DNA from: Owenia fusiformis
Taxonomy: Eukaryota; Annelida; Polychaeta; Sabellida; Oweniidae
NCBI GenBank assembly: GCA_903813345.2
Contig: CAIIXF020000005.1
Location: 26,727,375 to 26,787,374 of the forward strand
Length of the DNA stretch: 60,000 nucleotides
Direction: 5' to 3'
Position 1 is the stretch's first letter, and the number at the start of each line of letters is the position of its first letter. Shown piece after piece: positions 43,601 through 55,600 of this stretch. The position numbers and the translations under genes are program-made. The notes below the pieces were generated by a model. That model was not told where the DNA came from. It ran no database searches and saw nothing but the letters and a program-made list of their open reading frames with translations.

Positions 43601-46600
43601 GCATATATTCAGTATATACATTGTAAAATCAGATATCCTTTGCTTGCTTTATTTGGTTCCTCGCTCTTCGAATGATTCAACTCTCATTTATTTTCCCAAG
43701 TCATCAAGTGATGATTCTAATCAAGCCCTCGATGTTGATGGTCTCTCTAGAGAAATATCCAGGATGTAATGAGTAAAACCAAGTTTCACATCGAACAAAC
43801 TCTGATTTAGTGTTTAAGCAATGGTTGGTATTTACATCAAACAAATGCCTGAACAAGTATTTATAGATAAAGTGGAGGGTTGGGGGAGGGGTGTAGACAA
43901 AAGTCTGATAAAGGACGATTCTCGGTTTGGAGAACGAAGTTCATCAATCTAAATGAGCATTATCCCTGCTTCGGACAAATTTGATTTTTTTACATAATAT
44001 AGATTTGAATGTCTTCTTTTGAATAGTCATAATTTAATTTGGGTAATATTTCTAGATTTTTCGCAAAAAAAATATTAGCGCAGTACACTGATGAACTTCT
44101 TTCCCCAAATCGAGACTTGTATTTTATTGAATCGTCTAATTGAGCGTTATCCCTGCTTCAGACCAATTTGTTATTTTTACATTGTGTAGATTTAAATGTC
44201 CTCTTTTGAATATTCATAGTTTAATTTGGGTAATATTTTTATATTTTTCATGAAAAAAATTATTAGCCAAGGAGACTGTTCTCCAAACCGAGAATCGTCC
44301 TTTATATTTAGGTTGAGTAAAAGGCTATGGCCAATGCTTAAAAGGGATAGGACAGAACAAAAATATTTCAGAGTAGCGTGTTTTTCATAAATTAAAGGGA
44401 AGTTACTAAAATTGATGTCCTGTTATAAGTGTTTTCTAATGTTCTGAGTTCTGATACCGAAGCTAAATACCATGGATACCAACAATTTTGGGCAACCATC
44501 CCATCCTTATACATGCATATTTCTATAGTTACCTAGTTAAGAGAGCAAACTCCATTCAATGACGAGCTTTATCTTCTGTTTTCCAGTAATTATATGGAGC
44601 CAACTATTTCCTTATGAATGTCAATTACTTGCCCATGTATACAGTCATATCTATATACATGTACACCTTTCCTCCTATACTATGCTAGAATGTAGACATT
44701 AAGATCAAAAGGATTCCATCACCTGCTTGGCAATTTATTCACTCTTTTAGATAAGAACTACACTGTTACTTACCACATTATAGACTTCAACAATTTACTC
44801 TTCCTGGCTTCTTTTTATTGTAAATATAAACATAAATAGATGTAAATGTATAATAAATGATAATCAAAGAAAGAAATCATTTAAAAATTCAGAACCACAT
44901 AAAACTAAGTGGACATTTAAAAAAGCTCAAGTCTGAGAACTCTTCTAGGCTTGTATTAAGGACTTCTAGGCTTGTATTCAGGACTTCTAGACTTGTATTC
45001 AGGACTTCTAGGTTTGTATCCAGGATTTCTAGGCTTGTATTCAGAACTTCTAGGCTTGTATTCATGACTTCTAGGCTTGTATTCAGGACTTCTAGGTTTG
45101 TATTCAGGACTTCTAGGTTTGTATTCAGAACTTCTAGGCTTGTATTCAGGACTTCTAGGCTTGTATTCAGGACTTCTAGGCTTGTATTCAGGACTTCTGG
45201 GCTTGGTTTCAGGACTTCTAGGCTTGTATTCGGGACTTCAAGGCTTGTATTCAGGACTTCTAGGCTGTATTCAGAACTTCTAGGCTTGTATTCAGGACTT
45301 CTAGGCTTGTATTCAGGACTTAAACATGAAAATGATATTTTATATTTCAGAAGGGAACATTGGCCAGGTACTACTACATACACATGTTGGCAGAACTTAC
45401 TAGCCATTGCTAAGAAAGTCAGCAAAGACCATGGCATACTAGCTGACTTATATAACAATAACTTTACACAAAGACTTACTGATATAGGAGAGGATGTCTC
45501 TAGGATATATAGAAAGGTGAGAACCATGTTTGTTCATTTAGTTACAGTATACAATTATTCACCTCTCCAGAGGTTGACTGTTAAATCCCCACAATGTAAA
45601 GAGATACAGCAGGTCAAGGTTTGGTTTACATAATTTCCAGTCATCAAATGAAAAAATTGCATTCTTTCATGTTCCTCATTTATGTCTAGTCATTCCATGA
45701 ATGTGTTATCAAAACAAATGATAACGAGAGAGTAAAATATCTAGAAAATTATATGAAGGAAAGATGACTCTGTAAATATGATTTTAAGAGATAAGTTGTC
45801 TAGCTGCATGCTGGCCTTCGACAGGAATGCATATTGCATTTATACTGTGTGATGTGCTCCACAGGAATGCATATTGCATTTATACTGTGTGATGTGCTCC
45901 ACAGGAATGCATATTGCATTTATACTGTGTGATGTGCTCCACAGGAATGCATATTGCATTTATACTGTGTGATGTGCTCCACAGGAATGCATATTGCATT
46001 TATACTGTGTGATGTGCTCCACAGGAATGCATATTGCATTTATACTGTGTGATGTGCTCACTAGAGACTTCATGAAAATTTCTGAAACCAGGGAAACTCA
46101 CTAAAGCACCGGGCAAATTGTTTGAAATTACGCATTCAACATAGAAACAGTTGAAAAATTTCTCAATCAAACTGGATAGAAACAACAGGATAAAATAGCC
46201 TGTTGCCTTAACCCTGCTCAGTAAACAATGGCTGTTGCATGTAATTTACTATATGTATTACATTGATATTATTTTCATTATTTTCAGTGTCGTGCAATAG
46301 GGGAAGAGGAACATAATGAAATTGTGAAAGTATTGAATGAACTACAAAGTGTAAGTATTGTTTCTTATTGAGGGGTGGTGAGCCCCTCGTAAACGGAACA
46401 GACACTTAAAAAATGTGATTTTTGTGTTCCATATTACCACATATAATGTGCATTACTTGTGTAATTGAATTAATAATTCAAATATGGTAGTCTCTTAAAT
46501 TTGCAGAAACTGTATATGAAGTTTTTATGTCACATCCAGAAGTGGTGTCATAAGTCGGTGTCTGTAACAAATGGCAGGTGGTGACATATTGCATGTTATT

Positions 46601-49600
46601 GCCTCTTTAAATCTGTAACATGTATTGTTAAATCTGTAACATGTATTGTTTTATCTGTAGCATGTATTGTTAAATCTGTAACATGTATTGTTAATTCTGT
46701 AACATGTATTGTTATATCTGTAACATGTATTGTTAAATCTGTAACGTATTGTTACAGGCCATGAAAACTTACCATATCTACCATAATGAAAGCCACAATG
46801 CTGAGAAGAAGTTGAGAGAAGTGGAAGCTCAGAAAAACAAACTAAAAGACACTGGAAGTAAAAAGTACAAGTCCTTTGAGAAGCAAGTTGACAAGGTAAG
46901 ATCTCAATTGACCTTTTGCGATCAGAATTCAGGAATTTTGTTTATGGATACTGTTGTCACGTATTTCGTCTTATTGGTATGACGTCATATAGAAATAATA
47001 TTAGACATGATGGAATCACGAAATGGCGGACACGTGGCAGTTTTGAGCTAAAAATATTGTCGTTTCTTATATAAAAACCATGGGTCGGATATTTACCAGG
47101 TATGCCTATTTGACTAGATCATGAGTATGTCTATATATATGCGAAGTTTGGGTGAAATTCATACTAAACATCGATGCCTATAAGCGCCCCCCGTTTTTGT
47201 CAAAATCGGGGGGCGCTAAACCGCTATCTAAATCATGTCAGTAAGACATTAGAATTGGTATGTGCTTAGCATGAATGTTGATCTAGTCAAATAGAACGCT
47301 TTCGTGAAAAATAAATCAATAAAGCACGAAATATAGAAGATAATCTCTCAAAATCAAGCATCTAAAGCTGTGTGACCTAATTGTGACGTCACTAAAAGAC
47401 AGAATCCATTCGGTGATCGCAAATCATCAATTGATGCATACACTTTGATATTTGGGTTGTGTATGAGTACCAAGAAATATTACAAATTACCTGGTAGGTA
47501 TGCACAAGTGAGTAACTGAAAACTGGTGAAACACCAGAACCAAAGTTAAAAGAAATACATGTACAGTGCTCCAGCAGTCTTATGCAAGCTGTATTGAGTA
47601 AAATCTGTGTATATTGAACATTTTTTGGCCAAGAAAAAAACGTTCAGTGGTGGAAGGTGTTCACTACAGAGAGTTATTTAATATACAGTAGTCAATAGAG
47701 TATGTGCAGTGGAAGGGTGTCCACCAGAGACGGGTGTTCACTTGAGAGAGGTGTTCTCTAAGACAGGTTTAACTGTTTTTGATATTGATCAGAATTGTAC
47801 TCTGTATCATGTTCTGAAATATGGCAAAATCTCTGCAGGCTCGTATGAAGAACAGTATAATGATGCTACCAATGTATTTCATTCCAGAGAAGGCAAAGGT
47901 ACCATGAAAATAAGACAAAGTGTCTTAAGGCTCGCAATGAGTACCTGCTATATATTGATGCGGCCAATGCAGCCATGAACAAGTACTTTGTTCAAGATGT
48001 TTCAGACCTTATAGATGTAAGTACAATTTTCATAAATCTTTAAATGTTATTTTCTGTCAATATTGCCAAAATTATAACAATACAGAAGCTTTGATAATAG
48101 TACATAGCATATTAAACCTGTAAATGGTAGTTATCTCATTTTTGCAATTCTCAAAAGAGGTCACCATCATTATAAAAACTATTTAACCAATACAAAGAAG
48201 GTTTAGATTATTCTGTATTATATTGATAATTTTGACAAAGATAACTTTGTTTTAGGATAAAATCAAAAGTGTATAACTATTCACATTTCATTACATAATA
48301 CATGTACATGTTTACCAGTATATAGACCATCTATATTTCATTACATAATGTACATTTTCCAGTGTATGGACCATGGTTTCCACAGTGCAATAGATAGCAG
48401 TCTCAAAATGTACTTGTCTGCAGAGGATAACCTGCAGAAGTCACAGGCTGCCTGTAACCAGCTTATGGCTAAAAGTATTAGTGATTTAGATCAAAGAGCA
48501 GATAAACAAAAATTCCTCGAACAAAATAATGCCATGTTTTCCCTGCCCCGGAAGTTTGAGTTTCAACCACACAAAGGGGATGAGGTATGTTGATTCTGAA
48601 TCAATGTAGATTTTTAAATAGCAGCGAATTTTTTAAGTTAATACATTTTGCATTCAAATCATATTTTATGTCCCAGAGAAATGAAGTGATTTTTTCTTCA
48701 TTTGATGTATGAACTGAATTTTTCTTAATTGCTTGTCTAGTAATGATAATGATTCACTATAATCAGCATTGCATCCCTTAAGTAATAACTGATTTTGTAT
48801 AGTGTACTTAAGAAATTAGCCATTTTGCTTTTTTTTGAAGGTGTACCAAGTGAGTGCCCAGAAGTCTGTACAGGATGAGCTAGATACTCGCTACCAGCAA
48901 CTCTCAAGTCGACTCTCCTGTCTTAAGCTTGAGGTTGATGAGGTTAGTCATATCTAAAATGAAGATTTTTAATAAAAAGACAACAATGGTTTTGAAAAGT
49001 TGCCCATTTCAGGAAAACATATCTGAATAGATTTAAAATCAATAAAATTCACTTTACAGATGGTAGTTGCCATTCAGATAATTTTCCGTTTTCCTCGATG
49101 AAAACATCAATAATCTAATCAGTTTTCAATTAAGATAATGTGATTTTATAGAACAACATATATAACACAATAGTAAACATCTTAATTCCATATTATCAAT
49201 AGATCTGGAAAACTCTTGAAACAGCTGAGAAAACATTGATGGATATGATCACAAATGAAGATTCTGATGTGACACCATATTTCACAGAGTTGAAACAGCC
49301 CCCAAGGTCTCCTATTGAGAGGGACAAAAGACGTGCTGATAGACAGGAAACAGAGGACTTCTACATAAATGTATTTACTTCTTTGTTTATTTAAGAAATA
49401 TAGACCGAAAATCAGGGGTAATATCGTCGAATATACCCCAAACGTTTTCTGGTTCGAAAGCTTTTGTGCCTAGCCCCAAGGGGTGTATTCGACGAAATTA
49501 CCCCTGCTCTGAGGTCTAGATTACGATTCGAACATGAAAACTCACCAAATTGTTTCGAATATTCAACATGGTCCGCCATTACTACGACCCATCATCATGC

Positions 49601-52600
49601 CGTCACACATTACACGTATTAACAGGGGTTTTGATCGCGAATATATCCCAGGGTGAAATGTTGACTTTGTTTACAGTTTATAGAAGGCGTGAATAGAGTC
49701 ATGTTCGAATTTAATTTATAACAAAATTTGTTTGAGTGAATATGGATTATTTATATATATTGGACATACAATACTATACTTGTACTTTGCTTTGGGCTAT
49801 GTGAACATTTTGAATGACTAAAATATCTTGGACTGATCTTTTTTATGACAGCCAAGGTGGACTTATAGGCCATGATAACCTTCAAGTTCAGCTATTGCGT
49901 CACAACAAGAAAGTGTTGCCATAGCAACTCCTTTTCATGATGAGCATTTTTATAAACATTAGTACTTAATCAGGTGTTGGCATTTTGTCATATTGATACC
50001 TTGTCTCAAATACTAATACTAAGAACTAATGTAGTAAAATACTTATTGTCAAATTGCAGAAATTCCGCAGTTATGCCTTGGACAACAACTTGATAGCACG
50101 ACTTGATGCGAAACACAAAACATTACAGAAGGCATTAGGAGATGGGGTCACGTCAGAGAACAAAAGGTAAGTCAACTTTAACAGTAGTTTAAATATACAG
50201 ATTCAGTCAATGGCCTCATTGGTCAAACTCAAAGACTGTTTTGTTTTAGATTTTGTTACTGGTAGAATGATGAAAAAATTACAGAACAATTTAGTTGATA
50301 ATGTCATTTAAGTGAGAAAGTAAGTCACAGAAACCTAAAAGATAAGCAATCAAAGAACCACTGTGCAAAATTATATGGAAAATGGAAAAAAACATTCATA
50401 ATTCATAAAAAACATTTCGATTGAGATTTGGAAATGTACTTGTTAATGACACTATCCTTATAGTTTCAGAGCAGATAGAGCTACTTTATTGATTTAAATG
50501 CAATGTTGTTTAGTAAATTTATATATGAATTATATGAAAAACAATCCATTGATTCATAAATGATTACCTAAAAGGGTTCCTCATTACAACTTATACATTA
50601 GGTGTACATGTATGTCAAGCTTGGCCAAAATCCATGTATTTCAATGCTTTGTTTTACTATAGATGGCAGATCCAAATTGATATCACTTGTATTGGATAAT
50701 ATATAAATATTAGACTTCACAACAACTTCAGACACATTGTAATAATTGAACTTAAACTGTTTGATAATCTTCAATAATTTTTTTATTCAGACCGCCCTCC
50801 CTACCCCCAAAGCCTAAGAAACAAAGGCGGTTAGGGAAGACAACCATTAAAGGGCAACCAAAGTTGTTTGGAGGCAGTATTACGGAATATACAGAGGTAA
50901 GAAAATGAAGACTAATATCTAGTATTGTATTTATGTGATAGATTCATATTACAAAAAATATATGTGTGGGCAATAAAATTATAAAACAACTAGTAGATGC
51001 TCCTTCTTCAGATTTATAAGGAAAATAAAAACATTGAGGAGAATTCCTTTTGGGCCAATATCAAACACCAGCATATACTAAAACATAAAACACAATAATA
51101 CATATGTATTTAGTGTTACTTGTTTCTCTGAGGAGGTTTATTTTTTATACAGTATAATTGTAGTTATTTCAGTGTTGCAATGTGCATATTATCCCAGTAG
51201 AAGCTTCGTTCCACTCCCTGCAACAGGCTATTGGATAATTCCTGTTCAATGTGAATATTGTCCCTTTGGGCGTCAGGCCATCCTTTGTCTAATCCTGCCC
51301 CAGAAAGATATGTAACCCTACTTCCAGGCTTTCCACGCTTGATGGCCCTCGTTACCCATTTATCATGATCTTCCTTGTTATAGGCATCTCCTACATTTGA
51401 TAGAACAAAACCATCAAACTTTTCAGTTGTATGTTCAAAGTATTCGTTTGCATCAGCATGGATAAGCTCAAATCTGTCGAGGCGCTCACGAATCGGGATG
51501 AAATTTTCTGGTTTCCAGAAATCTGGTAAACTGTATTTTCCTGAGATTCTACCAGTTAAGAGTATCTCGATTTGAGGATTGTCCATATTTGGAACACTCA
51601 TGCAAATATCTTTGAAGCGATTCAACCACCTTAGGGCAAGTTGTTGATATAGAACCATTAAAGGGCCAAATATATTAGGTGAAACATTCAGATGTCCTTC
51701 TATGAAGGCTTGACGCCAGCGCCATGTATCCCATTGTTTGTCATAGAAAACACGTTGTTCATCAATATTTTCCATACTTACAAACTCATCCAAAGTTTCC
51801 TGTGTATGAGCTATTCTGACTAATCTTTCCACATCCCATTGACGAATGCAAGTTGCAAACAAATACATTCCTGACTTGGTCATGTCTTCTCGATGATGAT
51901 CCCAATAAATCAATGCTTTACTTGGCAGTGAACCTCTAAGACTGTCATAAATTCTTCCTCTTTCATCAGGGGTGGTGGCGGCACCTTTACAGAATCCAAC
52001 CAAACCTCGAAACTCCTCATACGAAAGATTCTTTATGGCGCTGAAGTAAAGCATGCACCAGGCAATCTGGGTAGGGTTGTTATCAACCGTGACAACCTTG
52101 GCTGGGTTGTCTAGAAGCAGCATTGAAGGGTTGTAACCTGCAGATGCTATGCTGAATATGGTTGACCCTTCCTTGATTTCTAGAGCTTTTGTTATTGGCC
52201 TGTTGTCCTCTCCATGCTGCAAAAAGGAAACATTCACTTTTGAAACCTACCACTATCAACTTTTTATTAGCTCACAGCGCTTTGAATCAATATCCGGAAT
52301 TTTCAGGGTGGGACATATTCCTTGTTCAAATCAATCATGATTTGGTATGTGTCATTCTAAAGCCAATGGTTATTAGTTCATTCGATAGTATCCTGAAAAT
52401 TTCATTATTCTACCTGTAGTCCTTTCTTGTAAAAGTTGGCTAAAGTTGTATGTATTTGTGAAAGCACTTGTGGCCTCTATTTGCAACCTAAGAACAGAAT
52501 GTGATTTAACCAAGTCTTTGAAAACAATCAATACATGCACTTTCATAAAAGGCCATAATGTTGTCAGAGATTAAACTGTTTTAATATAGACTCACCCAAC

Positions 52601-55600
52601 TATACACAACTTTGTTGTTTTTCCAATCTTCCACATCTGTCTTTATGATATCTTCTGAAAGAAGGGAGAGTCCTTTAATATGTGAAGTCATTCTTGGAGA
52701 TTGCACCGCATTTTTACATATCTTTCCCAGCACAGACAATATTCGAGACATGTTTGCACACTTATAACTCCTGCTGATATGCGACCTTGTTTTTTGCAAG
52801 GTCATTTGTGCATTTAAAACAGTTTTTTTGTTGCTGTTTTTTATGAACACATAAACCATTAGCTATTCATGTTTATATGCTGTTGTGAGCCTTTGAATTT
52901 TTTGTATGCCTTTAACGTAACATAAAGTAAGGTATTTTGTTGAGTGAGAACCAAACATTGCTATACTAGTACAATATTTGAGTGGGGATATAGAGAGGGC
53001 CATCTTTATAAAAAAAATAACACTGATGTGTTCAAGGACGTAAAAATAGAGTTTTAGGATCCAGTTATGACTTACAAATGAATACTTGCAGGGAAGGGGA
53101 GTGTTTACAAGGATTAAAACATAAACCAAAAAACATTGTTTTGGTTTTACTGATGAAATTAATTGGGAACATTTTTTCAAAATAAAGATTTAATATTGTT
53201 GTATATTTTGTAATTAAAAATTACAAAGTAATTACCCTTTACCAAGCAAATATGAAGTATTTATGTTTAATAAAGAAATTTATACCTGTTTAAATGTTTC
53301 CTTTCACAGGACTTTTAAGAATTGTATTACAGTAAAACATGTTTATATTGAACATTGTTTTCCCAAGAAGGTAAGTGTTCACTACAGAGAGGGTAATTTA
53401 TACAGGGTGTCTACTTGAGACAGGTGTTCACAAGCGAGATATGTTCACTGTATGTATATATAAAGTACCTCCATTTTCATTAGTTGGATACATCTTTTAA
53501 AATGTAGTTTCAATAGATATTTCTGCTTGCTAATTGTAATTAAGCTTGCTAATTGTAATTATTTTACTGTTGCAATATGGAAATTGTCCCAGAGAAAACC
53601 CCGTTCTATTCCTTGTATCATGAGGCTATCAGACAGCTCTTGCTCAACACAAATGCTGTCCTTTTCAGCACCAGGCCAGCCCTTGTCCGTTCCTGCAACA
53701 GAGAGGTATGTAAGCCTACTTCCAGGCTTTCCACGCTTTATGGCTCTTGTAACCCATTTATCATGATCTTCTTTGTTATAGGCATCTCCTACGTTTGATA
53801 GAACAAAGCCATCAAACTTTTCAGTTGTATGTTCAAAGTATTCATTTCCATCAGCATGGATGAGCTCAAACCTATCAAGACGCTCACGTATTGGGATGTA
53901 ATTCTCTTGTTTCCAAAAATCTGGTAAACAGTATTGTCCCGAGATTTTGGCAGTTAAGTTTATCTCAATATGAGGATTATCCATATTAGGAACATGCCAA
54001 CAGACTTCTTGGAAGCGCTTCAGCCACAATTGTGAAAGTTTTGGAAGAAAATCCCAGTATGGGTAATAGATAGCTGGCGAAATGTTCAGATGTGCTAAAA
54101 TGAAGGCTCTTCTCCAACGCCATGAATCCCATTGTTCCTCATAGAAAACACGCTGCTGGTCGATATCTGAAATACTTAAAAACTTGTCCAAAGTTTCCTG
54201 GCTATGAGCTATAGGAGCAAATCTTTCTAAACCCCAGAGGCGAATGCTGTTCCCAAATAAGTACATTCCTGACTTGCTCATGGTGTCCCGATGGAAGTCC
54301 CAGTAGGCTAATGCTTTACTCGGCAGTGAACCTCTCAGACTGTCGTAAATTCTTCCTCTTTCATCAGGGGAGGTGGTAGCACCTTCTCCAAAACCAACTA
54401 ATCCTCGAAACTCTTCATACGTAAGATTCTTGATGGCACTGAAGTAAAGCATGCACCAGGCAATCTGGGTCGGGTTGATATCAACCATGACAACCTTGGC
54501 TGGGTTGTCTAGAAGCAGCATTGAAGGGTTGTAACCTGCAGATGCTATGCTGAATATTGTTGACCCCTCCTTGATTTCAAGAGCCTTTGTAATCGCCCTG
54601 TTATCTTCTCCTTGCTGCAAAAGTAATGTCATAATGTGAATGAAAAAGTATTTATGGCATCTTTTCATATTTGCTTGAATTACATTTAGATTATCAAAGC
54701 AATATAAAAGCATAAACTTTTATTTCCAGATCAGAAATTGTTAATCAATCTGATCTACAGTGATTTCAATCTGAACAGGATTTTTTTTTCTGAACATGTT
54801 CAAATATTCCTTCTAAATCATTCAGCCTACTTACATTCAATGTATTCATTCAATGGAGTTTTATTACAGCATGTATTTATCCATTCCATAGCTAGTAACA
54901 GAAATACTTGAAAATCGATATAAATTTCGAAGGACAGGTCAGTCATTTTCTTAAAGTAATTTCTCCTGGCCCTGTGTTTGAGTGACGTCAGGGTTCCAAG
55001 TATCTAACAGGGGTGAAGATATCTGATTTTTTTACACACCATTTTATTGAAAGATATCAGCTGCGTTAGACCTACCTTGTCTCCTTACATATGGACGAGT
55101 TCATTCTGTTCTGGTGACGTCACATTCTTAGAATCACTCGTATTTGATCAAATGGAATTCTACTCACTTTTATATCGTGAACTAACGATAGGTATAAATA
55201 TGAAGAAATAATTTAGAATATGGCAATAATTGAGAAATAAGTCAATTTTTGGACTGATGAGGCTCAGATTGAAATCAGTGCAATATCAGAACCCAAAATG
55301 TGTTGGAAAACAGGTCTTACTAAATAGATAAACAGGGTCTAGATTGTATGTGGAGTCTTAGTCTTGCATCACTGCTCTTATTCATCTCCCTCCTTTGAAT
55401 CCCTCTCCAGAGGCATGATGCAAGACTTTGAGCTATGTTGTAGAATTAAATGAAAGCAAAATGATTCAATATTCATAGTCGCATGTTATTCTCATTTAGA
55501 CTCACCCATGCAAACACAACTCGGTTATTTTTCCATTCTTCCACATCCGTCTTCAAGATGTCTTCCGAGAGTATAGAGAGTCCTCTAACATTTGAAGTCA

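Noticed and set aside
44857-45633. Long open frames on both strands across the 21-bp array (258 and 212 codons)
   Set aside because: They are a by-product of a repeat unit divisible by three. Only 45351-45516 of the plus frame is a real exon.
45821-46060. CRISPR-like array
   Set aside because: Units are directly adjacent with no spacers and the genome is eukaryotic.
47839-47887. Earlier acceptor (CAG at 47838) for srGAP exon 6
   Set aside because: Joining there in phase 0 reaches a TGA within 23 codons and does not give the conserved KARNEYLL frame.
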